Source: Pachypanchax playfairii (Eukaryota; Chordata; Actinopteri; Cyprinodontiformes; Aplocheilidae). From it: DNA of 64,000 nucleotides. The DNA lies in assembly GCA_006937955.1 (NCBI GenBank), contig SSNP01000122.1:1065806-1129805 (forward strand). The letters are read 5' to 3'. Shown piece by piece: positions 47,291 to 57,583 of the stretch (positions are counted from its first letter, which is position 1; the number at the start of each line of letters is the position of its first letter). The notes under the pieces are model-generated. The model saw nothing but the letters and a program-made list of their open reading frames with translations, did no database searches and was not told the origin of the DNA. The translations under genes and the position numbers were made by a program.

Positions 47291-47948
47291 AAAAATGACT
47301 GATTGAATGTGTGGAGCAAGAGAATGATAAAATTATTGTAATCAAATTTAAGTTTTGCTCTTGTATTTTACAGTTAGCTAGATATTAGCCCAACAGCAAC
47401 TACTAATATTAATGATAAATTACCAAACAACAACCACTAATATCAATGATAAATTACCATCATCTGTCACTGGGGGCCATTGTCGAACATTGTCAATCCA
47501 AATATCCATGTTTGTGCTGATTCTGTCGGTGTTTCGGGCGTCGTGTTTTGGGCTTCGTGTCTCAGGCAGCAGTTTGTAAACAACACTACAGTAATGGTGG
47601 CGCATCAAGATGGCGTCAAATCGCTCGTCCGATTACCGAATACACAGGTTGGAGGGAGGGAATAATGATATCGTGGACACAAAAATGTTGTGGGAGGGCG
47701 CATGCAGTTATGTTTTTTTCTCAGTTTTCCAAACTCCTCTCTCACTTTTATAAACCTCACTCTCAGTTTTTCCTTTACTACGTTTAATTCTTTTAATTAT
47801 TCCCTCCCTCCAACCTGTGTATAGGCTCGCTCTGCATGTTTATATGCTCGGTCTGTTGCAAATTGCGCCCTCTTATTAAAGAAAGTAAAATGACGACATA
47901 CATAAGTCACCTTTTTGCCTTCTCCACTGGATTTCTTCTTGGACTTAG

Positions 47949-48849
47949 TGTCAGGAGCCGTGGGTTTGGCCACAGTCTCCTGTTTATGTTTAATGTGGGT
48001 TTTGAGTTTTGTTTTGTTGTTTGTTTTGTTGAGTAGAATCTGAAGTTCTCGTTACCCTTTTGGAAAGCTGGATTTTGAGTTTTTCCCTTTGGACTCCTGC
48101 CTCCTCCACCTCCAAGTGAGTTGAGGGCCTTTTTGTTTGTTACTTTGAATTTTGGATTTGTTACTTTGAAGTTTACGTTGCTACTTTGGATTTTTTGGAC
48201 TTTTTTGGCCCCAGATTGAGGGAGATTATCAGTGGTCTTGTATGTCTTCCATTTTCTAATAATCGCTCCCACAGTTGATTTCTTCACACCAAGCTGCTTA
48301 CCTATTGCAGATTCAGTCTTCCCAGCCTGGTGAAGGTCTACAATTTTGTTTCTGGTGTCCTTTGACAGCTCTTTGGTCTTGGCCATAGTGGAGTTTGGAG
48401 CGTGACTGTTTGAGGTTGTGGACAGGTGTCTTTTATACTGATAACGAGTTCACACAGGTGCCATTAATACAGGTAACGAGTGGATGTGGGTTTTGAGTTT
48501 TGTTTTGTTGTTTGTTTTGTTGAGTAGAGTCTGAAGTTCTCGTCACCCTTTTGGAAAGCTGGATTTTGAGTTTTTCCCTTTGGACTCCTGCCTCCTCCAC
48601 CTCCAAGTGAGTTGAGGGCCTTTTTGTTTGTTACTTTGAATTTTGGATTTGTTACTTTGAAGTTTACGTTGCTACTTTGGATTTTTTGGACTTTGGACTA
48701 ACACCCCTGTTTTCCACAGCAAATAACACATTTGTGTTTCGTTTTTTTCCCCTACCTGTGTTTTGTCCTTAAATAAGCTCTTTTTATTTGAGCCTGCCAC
48801 TCTTTGTCTCTCTGTGTTTGAGATACACCTCACCTTGTGTTTTATGACA
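47949..48849 (+). mobile_element. Solo LTR with internal duplication
   Basis: Starts TGTCAGGAGCC and ends TTATGACA, so TGTCA and TGACA form the LTR ends. The flanks CTTAG (47944-47948) and CTGAG (48850-48854) look like a 5-bp target duplication with one mismatch. A polyadenylation-like AAATAAGC is near 48771. The LTR is about 400 bp without its extra material: a 210-bp segment is present twice (47993-48203 and 48484-48694) with a Tc1 fragment between. Confidence 0.6.
48204..48483 (-). pseudogene. Trapped Tc1 family A fragment
   Basis: About 280 bp matching the family A element from 5' leader to codon 59 of the transposase (MAKTKELSKD to about NLPQSG). Both element ends are missing, so it did not arrive by ordinary transposition. 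It sits exactly between two copies of a 210-bp LTR segment. Confidence 0.9.
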
Positions 48850-48854
48850 CTGAG

Positions 48855-50580
48855 ATCATCTGGAGGCTGGATTGTTTTCTGACTCTGGGAATCCTGCTCC
48901 ATCTCGGTCAAGTCTGTCTCCTATTTCCTCATTCCAAGGTTCAATTGAAGTTCTGCTATCATCCTGTTTGTCTGCTGCACTTCACCTCAATATTTCTGGC
49001 TTCCTACCACAACATGACATCTTATTGCCATGTCCCAGCCCCAGCGTTAATCTGACATCCACTATTCTCAGGCCCCTCTTCTATTCAACCATGTTCAAGT
49101 CCAAAAGCCACTATCTCAACTGCCTGACTTCAATCTGTGGATGCTCCATCTGTTTGCTCCACCATCACATCAGGTTCCAGGTCACATCCATGATGGTGCC
49201 ATTGTCAGGGGTCCAGGATTACTTCACCTATTCTGGACTCCTTTGTTCCTGTACCTGTCTTGGAGAGAGTCCAATGTCTCTCCTGTTCCCGTCATGGGGA
49301 GGGTTCCTGATGATACCTCTTCTGCGCTGGTTCCTTTCCTGGAGGTGATCCCAAATTATTTCTTCCATCCTGTTCCAGTTCTGCAATAGATAAGGTTCCT
49401 GTTTCTGATGACACTGCTCATCCAGGTCCTGTGATTCCATCACTGCTCACCCTAATGCCATTGCTCCATCAGTTCTTGTCTTCATGGGGTCAGCAGAGTA
49501 CAATGCTGTGTCAGAGAGGTTCGCTGATGGTGACTGTTCTTGTCTCGGATGGGGTTGCCGGTGGTGAGGTCTCTCCAGTTCCTGTCTTGGACAGGAACGC
49601 CAGTGGTGAGCCCTCATCAGCTGCTGGTCCTGTCAGTAAGGGGGTCGTAGTCGTCGACATTCCTCAAGTTCCTGCCAGCGAGGGGATCACAGGGGGTGTT
49701 GCCCCTCCACAGCTTCATGAATCAGAGAGGGTTACCAGCCTTGATTCACCTGCAGAGTGAATAAGTAAAGAAGAAAGTAGTTTCCTCTTAAGATTGACAA
49801 AGTCAGCTGCATTAACACATAACTGACACAGACATTTGGTTCAATAATTCTTATTTGCTAAGACTGAAACATTGGTTCAGTTGCATTTGTGTAAAAATTC
49901 AGATTTTATGAGACACTTAACTGTTGGAATGACCTTAAGAGTGTAAAAGTGTTTGGTCCCTTCCTAATTTCTTAATTTTTCAAATGTTTGTCATATGTAT
50001 AAAAGTATAAATATCAGACAAAAATAACACAAGTAAACGCAAAATGCAGTTTCTAAATGAAGGTGTTTATTATTATGGGAAAAAAGCCAAACCCGCTGTG
50101 CCCTGTGTGGAAGTGTTTGCAACCCCTGCTGATTTGTGGTTGTAATGACGAGGTCTTCATTACAGGCGTTTGTCTAATAGTTTGCACTTTAAGCTTGGAT
50201 TTGCACATTAAGAATAATTTGCACATGAGAAGTTTTAACTATTTGAATATGTATTGAAGATTTTTACAATTAGCAATTGGTCTTTTGTTCCAGGTCCCAC
50301 ACAGCTGCTCCTCATTGGCAATTGAACTGGTGTCTATGAGAACAAAGGATTGTTAATGGGAGCGTTGTGTAAGTGTGGTGTAAAATCTAAGTGAGTGCAA
50401 AGAAATGTCTAAAATGGTTCTCACCTGTCCATTCCTTGTCCTCTCCAGAGTGTTTGGGCAAATGTTTACCCAGAGGTCCAAAAATAGGTTCCAGGAGAGG
50501 CCAGGGAATTAGAGTGAGGAGTATTTTTGTACATAGGGTTTTCGATATGGGTTTTAAGATAGTGTTTAGGTGTTGATCCA
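48855..50580. other. Unrecognised sequence, partly degenerate repeats
   Basis: From 49250 to 49750 the plus strand contains loosely repeated modules around CAGTTCCTGTC and GGTGGTGAG/GGGTTGC, reading PVPVLDRNASGE and QVPASEGITGG, suggestive of a decayed repetitive protein or retroelement segment. No domain or clean ORF. 49760-50580 shows nothing recognisable. Confidence 0.35.
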
Positions 50581-50581
50581 T

Positions 50582-50932
50582 CCATCCATTTTCTGAACCT
50601 ACTACTTTCTGTTCAGGGTCGCAGGAAGCTGGTGTCTATCTCCAGCGGTCTTTGAACGAGAGGTGGGGGAAAACCCTGGACAGGTCGCCAGTCCATCACA
50701 GGGCCACACATTTACAAACAAACACTCACACTTAGGGACAATTTAGAGTTACCAATTAACCTGTTGCATGTTTTTGGACTGTCGGAGGAAACCGGAATCC
50801 CCAGAGAAAACCCACGCATACTCAGGGAGAACATGCAAACTCCATGCAGAAAGGCCCAGCCTGAAATTGAACCCAGGACCCTGTCACTGCAGGGCAACAG
50901 CTCTACCAACTGTGCCACCGTGCACTGTGGTG
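50582..50932 (-). repeat. tRNA-derived SINE (DANA/mermaid-like), minus strand
   Basis: Begins with a CCATCCATCC run at its 3' tail and ends with the complement of the pol III box region (GAACCCAGGACC, then ACTGTGCCACCGTGC). Same family as 120-430. Confidence 0.75.
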
Positions 50933-51241
50933 TTGATTTAAAATATAAAAATCTTGATAAAAAAGAGATTATTTGTAAAGCGTATTTATTTGTAGGGATG
51001 TCCAGATCTGATCACGTGATCGGAAATCGGGCCTGATCGCATGGTTTCAGACTCGATAGGAATCGGACGTTGCCTCCCAATCAGGACTCGGACATATATG
51101 TATATATATTCTCATTATTTTTTTTAAATATCTATACACCTTTTTGCTTGGCATCAGCATATGGGACCTAGCAAACCAAATGACAAATGAAATGTATAGT
51201 GAATATTTTAACAGATTACAGGAAAAAGCCAAGAAGAGATA

Positions 51242-52119
51242 CAGTGGGGCAAAAAAGTATTTAGTCAGCCACCAATTGTGTAAGTTCTCCCACTTAAAAA
51301 GATCAAAGAGGCCTGTAATTTTCATCATAGGTATACCTCAACTATGAGAGACAAAATGAGGAAAAAAAATCCAGAAAATCACATTGTCTGATTTTTAAAG
51401 AATTTATTTGCAAATTATGGTGGAAAATAAGTATTTGGTCAATAACAAAAGTTAATTTCAATACTTTGTTATATAGCCTTTGTTGGCAATGACAGAGGTC
51501 AAACGTTTTCTGTAAGTCTTCACAAGGTTTTCACACACTGTTGCTGGTATTTTGGCCCATTCCTCCATGCAGATCTCCTCTAGAGCAGTGATGTTTTGGG
51601 GCTGACGCTGGGCAACACGGACTTTCAACTCCCTCCAGAAATTTTCTATGGGGTTGAGATCTGGAGACTGGCTAGGCCACTCCAGGACCTTGAAATGCTT
51701 CTTACGAAGCCACTCCTTCGTTGCCCGGGCGGTGTGTTTGGGATCATTGTCATGCTGAAAGACCCAGCCACGTCTCATTTTCAATGCCCTTGCTGATGGA
51801 AGGAGGTTTTCACTCAAAATCTTACGATACATGGCCCCATTCATTCTTTCCTTTACACGGATCAGTCGTCCTGGTCCCCTTGCAGAAAAACAGCCCCAAA
51901 GCATGATGTTTCCACCCCCATGCTTTACAGTAGGTATGGTGTTCTTTGGATCCAACTCAGCATTCTTTCCCCTCCAAACACGACAAGTTGAGTTTCTACC
52001 AAAAAGTTATATTTTGGTTTCATCTGACCATATGATGTTCTCCCAATCCTCTTCTGGATCATCCAAATGCTCTCTAGCAAACCGCAGACGGGCCTGGACG
52101 TGTCCTGGCTTCAGCAGGG
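51242..52119 (-). pseudogene. Tc1 family A copy, left part, up to gap
   Basis: The terminal repeat starts at 51242 after TA. The transposase C-terminal half runs from 51458. The codon for E158 (in KIELF) is TAA, a nonsense mutation just after catalytic D153. Sequence is cut by the N run at about codon 124. Confidence 0.92.
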
Positions 52120-52487
52120 NNNNNNNNNNNNNNNNNNNNNNNNNNNNNNNNNNNNNNNNNNNNNNNNNNNNNNNNNNNNNNNNNNNNNNNNNNNNNNNNN
52201 NNNNNNNNNNNNNNNNNNNNNNNNNNNNNNNNNNNNNNNNNNNNNNNNNNNNNNNNNNNNNNNNNNNNNNNNNNNNNNNNNNNNNNNNNNNNNNNNNNNN
52301 NNNNNNNNNNNNNNNNNNNNNNNNNNNNNNNNNNNNNNNNNNNNNNNNNNNNNNNNNNNNNNNNNNNNNNNNNNNNNNNNNNNNNNNNNNNNNNNNNNNN
52401 NNNNNNNNNNNNNNNNNNNNNNNNNNNNNNNNNNNNNNNNNNNNNNNNNNNNNNNNNNNNNNNNNNNNNNNNNNNNNNNNNNNNNNN
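52120..52487. other. Assembly gap (368 N)
   Basis: The gap lies inside Tc1 family A sequence. The left side reads on the minus strand and the right side on the plus strand, so the two flanks cannot be the two halves of one normal element. Confidence 0.98.
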
Positions 52488-52885
52488 TCTGGAGGGAGTT
52501 GAAAGTCCGTGTTGCCCAGCGTCAGCCCCAAAACATCACTGCTCTAGAGGAGATCTGCATGGAGGAATGGGCCAAAATACCAGCAACAGTGTGTGAAAAC
52601 CTTGTGAAGACTTACAGAAAACGTTTGACCTCTGTCATTGCCAACAAAGGCTATATAACAAAGTATTGAAATTAACTTTTGTTATTGACCAAATACTTAT
52701 TTTCCACCATAATTTGCAAATAAATTCTTTAAAAATCAGACAATGTGATTTTCTGGATTTTTTTTCCTCATTTTGTCTCTCATAGTTGAGGTATACCTAT
52801 GATGAAAATTACAGGCCTCTCTGATCTTTTTAAGTGGGAGAACTTACACAATTGGTGGCTGACTAAATACTTTTTTGCCCCACTG
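52488..52885 (+). pseudogene. Tc1 family A copy, right part, opposite orientation
   Basis: Transposase C-terminus from WRELKVRVAQRQ to the stop at 52669, then the complete terminal repeat to 52885, followed by TA. Orientation is plus, opposite to the part left of the gap. Confidence 0.9.
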
Positions 52886-52887
52886 TA

Positions 52888-53947
52888 TCTCTGTAGGAGA
52901 CCAATAGTGTGGCTGACACCGGGATGACAGGCGAAATGGGAGGCGTGGCCCTAGTGGATGACCTGGGATCTGAAAGGGACGAAAGGGACATAGAGGCGGT
53001 TAGGAGGTCCTTCACCGGGATCGGGCTCCGATTGGAGGGCCGTGTGAACTACTGCCTTGATGTCCCAGGTGATGGAGCCAACCAAACAGGAGGATGGCAG
53101 AATCGAGAATGGCTGATCTCGAGGAGGATCGGATACGTAGATACGTGACCGGGCGCCGGGTTTAGTGTTTATGGTTCCTGGTCGGTAGGGGATGTTGAGA
53201 CGTAACCTGGAGAAGAATAACGACCACCGGAACTGTTGGGGGTTTAGGCACTTAGCAGCCTGGAGAAACTCAAGGTTTTTGTGGCCAGTCCAAACAAGTA
53301 CTGGGAGTTCCGTCCCCTCCAGTCAGTGGCGCCACTCCTCGAGAGCAAGCTTGATGGCGAGAAGCTCTCTGTCCCCGATGTTGTAATTCTGCTGTACCGG
53401 TGTAAAGCGTTTAGAAAAGAAGGCACAGGGGTGCATCAGATTAGGTTTGGTGGGACAGGACAGCTCCTGGAATGCCTGGTCCACTTCCAGGCTCCGCTGA
53501 AGGGAATCTTGGTGGAGGTAAGAGATGAAATGAGAGGCGATGGTGCCGAAATGGTGGATAAAACGTCTGTAGAAATTGGCAAAGCCAAGGAACCGTTGCA
53601 GTTGTTTACAGGAGGTAGGAACAAGCCACTGCTCCACGGCCTTGGTCTTCGCCGGGTCCGATCTGATCTGTCCACCCTCGAGATTGAAGCCCAAGAATGT
53701 TATGGAGGAGACATGAAACTCACATTTCTCGGCTTTTATGTACAGTCTGTTCTCCAGGAGGCGCTGGAGGACCTGTCTGACGTGCAGCTGGTGTTGTTCG
53801 GGATCTGGAGAGAAGATTAAGGTATCATCGAGGTAAACAAAAACAAACTTGGGCAGGAAATCATGGAGAACATCATTGGTTTACACTCTCTGCCGAATTG
53901 CCGAAAACAATTGTGGGATAGGTAGAACTTGAAAGGATACACCAGAC
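52888..53947 (-). pseudogene. Ty3/Gypsy pol fragment (RT and RNase H)
   Basis: On the minus strand: degraded RT palm, then NDVLHDFLPKFVFVYLDD with the catalytic YLDD at 53824-53835, LIFSPDPEQH, ITFLGFNLEGGQI, LQRFLGFANFYRRFI, HPCAFFSKRFTPVQQNYN, GDRELLAIKLALEEWRH, LVWTGHKNLEFLQ and NIPYRPGTINTKPGA. The RNase H position that is normally TDH reads TGH, so a catalytic Asp is lost. A stop and frameshift lie upstream of YLDD. No LTR, integrase or gag is seen alongside. This is a fragment of an endogenous retrotransposon. Confidence 0.88.
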
Positions 53948-54617
53948 TAGAGCCCTGCACTCCTGTGGGAGTCCCGCGGGACCCGACGCAAAGCAATGCG
54001 ACGCGGGACAAATAGAGAAAGCTCATTGCGGGCGCGGGAATGCACAATGCGGGAGCGGGCGGAGCGGTGATAAGCTGCAGTCCCGCAAACTAAAAATAAA
54101 ACTAAAATACACAATGTGTACTCTCTCCCAGCTTCGTCCCACCGTCCAAACAACACAATAATAAGCACAATATCAGGCTGATTGAGTCTAAATTTATGCA
54201 ATGAGTGAGCAGGAGTCTGATTGAATGCTTGGTTTTTTTTGTACTGTGATGGTTCTGTGACAACCAGCAGCTCCAGCTCCCTCACGACCATCCATCTCAA
54301 TAATCTGTTGTCTCCAGATGTGTGTTGGGGATCGCCTCAGCTGCGCATGCCACTTGCCAAGTTGGCAACGCGTTCCTTCCCCACTGCCCTTGGTGAATGA
54401 TCGGTCAGTGGTATGCTCTAAGCTCAGCATTTAATTACCCAAGCCAAAGACAAGAACTTTCGTGAGAAATAACGGGAACGTCTGAATCATGCGGCAATTG
54501 CGGGCGGGAGCGGGACAAAATATGGCAGGAGCGGGCGGGAGCGGGACTTAAAATCATAGTCCTTTGCGGGCGCGGGGCGGGAGCGGGACTGGAAATTCCG
54601 TCCCGCGCAGGCCTCTA
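53948..54617. mobile_element. hAT MITE with perfect 8-bp TSD
   Basis: Perfect CACCAGAC on both sides (53940-53947 and 54618-54625). Ends are TAGAGCCCTGCAC and (complement) TAGAGGCCTGCGC. Subterminal regions at both ends are dense in GCGGGAGCGGGAC motifs, probably transposase-binding repeats. 670 bp, no transposase. It is inserted at the edge of the Gypsy fragment. Confidence 0.88.
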
Positions 54618-54625
54618 CACCAGAC

Positions 54626-55979
54626 CTATCCTTAAAATTCGAGGGAAAATAGTACGCATTTTGAGGAAGTATTTAAAGAATTCTTGGAATCTGGACAGTT
54701 CTTGTCGCGGCGGTGTGACGTAACATCCTTAAAATACATCCTTAAAAGTATGCAGACCCTGAATTTGGACACAGCCATAATGAACAAACTGATTGCCGAG
54801 ATCAATGCTTCCCTCAAACAAGTTGCTGCTTGTGCTTCACACATAATGAATAAATAACCTAGTTACAATTTGAAACAGGCCTTTTTGAAATCAATTATTG
54901 CGTTTTTTTGGAAGGTGGTATCTGCTTGAGCTGCACTACTCGCTCACCCAGCATATCTGCACGGTCACGGAAGACGCACTCCCTCCGGGCTGCATTATCC
55001 TCCATGATGCAAGATCAGCCATCCTACGATCTCAAATACTTCCAGGTCACAGCTGTATTTTGCAACTTTGAACAGCAATTATGCGACAAAGCTGTTTACT
55101 AGCACACAATTACTAATTGGTTCAGAGATTTTGTGGATGAGGAACAAGATGATGGATGACAGACTTATCTTATCTTCAGCAATGCTGAAAAAGGAATTAT
55201 CTTGTAATGTTTCAGGCACTCGAGAGTGCATGGAACAAGGCATGGAGACTGTTTTGGAAGTTCATAAGATGGTAAAAGTGTCTACTGGTTGCATGGGAAA
55301 GGGAATAACGTATAAGCCTGGTAAAACCATAGAAACAAACGCGACTTCCTTTCACAGTACATCTTACTTACGGAGTAAATATTAAGAACACCTGCAAGAA
55401 CATACCCAGTATTTAAGATGTACCAGAATCCTAGAGGAAAACTTCCTGCAGGGGTAGGTGGTTGTTACAGGTAAGGTTAAGGTAAATGCTTAAAAAATAC
55501 TATGAAGGACATATAAGAAAAGGTGATTTATTGGAAGGTACGATCTTAATTTTAGTTATTAAAAATCTAAACTGGTCACAACCTAGTGAAGTTGATGGGT
55601 ATTAGTGGAGGTTTTTCTTAGTAATTCCAGAAGTATATCCTCTATATTTACCTATTTATTACATGTAGTAATTACCCCATGTATATCAGGTAAATACTGA
55701 GCAATTTTTGCTGTACTTTCTCTGTATTTACCTACCTAAGACACACGGTAATTACCAATAACACACCAAGATTTTAAATATAAGTACCAGGTAATTTCTT
55801 AGTGATTAGGGGACTGTAGATCTGTTCACCCCGCGCTGGAGTGTTTTTTTTTTTTTGTGCTTTCCATCCAGCGCTTCCCTGTGGGCACTGGGTGTAAGGA
55901 ACCTTTTATTACCTCCTTGAACCTAATGTAGTTTTATTCATCTTTTTTTCAAACACATAGATTTATGTGTGGTTATGTA
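54626..55979. other. Unclassified, with a possible HARBI1-like fragment
   Basis: On the minus strand from 55005 a short frame reads MEDNAARRECVFRDRADML, similar to the RRERVFRDR start of HARBI1-like nucleases; it stops within 35 codons. The plus strand near 54750-54855 reads LDTAIMNKLIAEINASLKQV without a known match. 55550-55800 has repeated TTTACCT/GGTAATTAC motifs. Probably old Harbinger-type DNA, not certain. Confidence 0.35.
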
Positions 55980-57581
55980 CAGTGGGGCAAAGAAGTATTT
56001 AGTCAGCCACCAATTGTGTAAGTTCTCCCACTTAAAAAGATCAGAGAGGCCTGTAATTTTCATCATAGGTATACCTCAACTATGAGAGACAAAATGAGGA
56101 AAAAAAATCCAGAAAATCACATTGTCTGATTTTTAAAGAATTTATTTGCAAATTATGGTGGAAAATAAGTATTTGGTCAATAACAAAAGTTAATCTCAAT
56201 ACTTTGTTATATAGCCTTTGTTGGCAATGACAGAGGTCAAACGTTTTCTGTAAGTCTTCACAAGGTTTTCACACACTGTTGCTGGTATTTTGGCCCATTC
56301 CTCCATGCAGATCTCCTCTAGAGCAGTGATGTTTTGGGGCTGACGCTGGGCAACACGGACTTTCAACTCCCTCCAGAAATTTTCTATGGGGTTGAGATCT
56401 GGAGACTGGCTAGGCCACTCCAGGACCTTGAAATGCTTCTTACGAAGCCACTCCTTCATTGCCCGAGCGGTGTGTTTGGGATCATTGTCATGCTGAAAGA
56501 CCCAGCCACGTCTCATTTTCAATGCCCTTGCTGATGGAAGGAGGTTTTCACTCAAAATCTTACGATACATGGCCCCATTCATTCTTTCCTTTACACGGAT
56601 CAGTCGTCCTGGTCCCCTTGCAGAAAAACAGCCCCAAAGCATGATGTTTCCACCCCCATGCTTTACAGTAGGTATGGTGTTCTTTGGATCCAACTCAGCA
56701 TTCTTTCCCCTCCAAACACGACAAGTTGAGTTTCTACCAAAAAGTTCTATTTTGGTTTCATCTGACCATATGATGTTCTCCCAATCCTCTTCTGGATCAT
56801 CCAAATGCTCTCTAGCAAACCGCAGACGGGCCTGGACGTGTCCTGGCTTCAGCAGGGAGACACGTCTGGCACTGCAGGATTTGAGTCCCTGGCGGCGTAG
56901 TGTGTTACTGATGGTAGCCTTTGTTACTTTGGTCCCAGCTCTCTGCAGGTCATTCACTAGGTCCCTCCGTGTGGTTCTGGGATTTTTGCTCACCGTTCTT
57001 GTGATCATTTTGACCCCACGGGGTGAGATCTTGCGTGGAGCCCCAGATCGAGGGAGATTATCAGTGGTCTTGTATGTCTTCCATTTTCTAATAATTGCTC
57101 CCACAGTTGATTTCTTCACACCAAGCTGCTTACCTATTGCAGATTCAGTCTTCCCAGCCTGGTGAAGGTCTACAATTGTGTTTCTGGTGTCCTTTGACAG
57201 CTCTTTGGTCTTGGCCATAGTGGAGTTTGGAGCGTGACTGTTTGAGGTTGTGGACAGGTGTCTTTTATACTGATAACGAGTTCACACAGGTGCCATTAAT
57301 ACAGGTAACGAGTGGAGGACCGAGGAGCCTCTTAAAGAAGTTACAGGTCTGTGAAAGCCAGAAATCTTACTTGTTTGTAGGTGACCAAATACTTATTTTC
57401 CACCATAATTTGCAAATAAATTCTTTAAAAATCAGACAATGTGATTTTCTGGATTTTTTTTCCTCATTTTGTCTCTCATAGTTGAGGTATACCTATGATG
57501 AAAATTACAGGCCTCTCTGATCTTTTTAAGTGGGAGAACTTACACAATTGGTGGCTGACTAAATACTTTTTTGCCCCACTG
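55980..57581 (-). mobile_element. Complete Tc1-like transposon (family A, copy 4)
   Basis: 1,602 bp, the same length as the copy at 1558-3159, with TA on both sides (55978-55979 and 57582-57583) and two 200-bp terminal repeats. The outer repeat reads CAAAGAAG where other copies have CAAAAAAG. Confidence 0.95.
56196..57218 (-). CDS. Tc1-like DD34E transposase, intact
   Basis: A second uninterrupted 340-residue ORF with D153, D244 and E279 all present. Relative to the protein at 1774-2796 it has K14T (first helix-turn-helix), P121S, T254M, L281F (next but one to the catalytic Glu) and C292R. The last two are shared with other copies in the window, so C292 and L281 in copy 1 may be the derived states. 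K14T changes a basic DNA-binding residue and could affect binding; this is inference. Confidence 0.95.
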   Translation of the reverse strand: MAKTKELSKDTRNTIVDLHQAGKTESAIGKQLGVKKSTVGAIIRKWKTYKTTDNLPRSGAPRKISPRGVKMITRTVSKNPRTTRRDLVNDLQRAGTKVTKATISNTLRRQGLKSCSARRVSLLKPGHVQARLRFAREHLDDPEEDWENIIWSDETKIELFGRNSTCRVWRGKNAELDPKNTIPTVKHGGGNIMLWGCFSARGPGRLIRVKERMNGAMYRKILSENLLPSARALKMRRGWVFQHDNDPKHTARAMKEWLRKKHFKVLEWPSQSPDLNPIENFWRELKVRVAQRQPQNITALEEICMEEWAKIPATVCENLVKTYRKRLTSVIANKGYITKY

Positions 57582-57583
57582 TA

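Larger units (their letters stand above)
45341..47900. mobile_element. THAP/YqaJ-encoding DNA transposon (ISL2EU-like), internally deleted
   Basis: Both ends carry an inverted repeat of about 80 bp (45341-45420 and 47821-47900) sharing CGTCATTTTACTTTCTTTAA and GAGGGCGCAATTTGC with few mismatches. CATAAG, extendable to CATAAGT, flanks both ends. Inside are a plus-strand three-exon ORF with a THAP-type zinc finger and a minus-strand remnant of a YqaJ-type nuclease. THAP plus YqaJ is the known protein pair of ISL2EU elements, hence the tentative class. The DDE catalytic domain expected after the THAP part is missing. A further inverted repeat (47641-47663 against 47798-47821) lies near the right end. 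Confidence 0.75.

Noticed and set aside
47907..48386. 159-codon minus-strand ORF joining Tc1 N-terminus to LTR sequence
   Set aside because: A chance fusion created by the trapped Tc1 fragment; the second half is translated LTR DNA without protein character.
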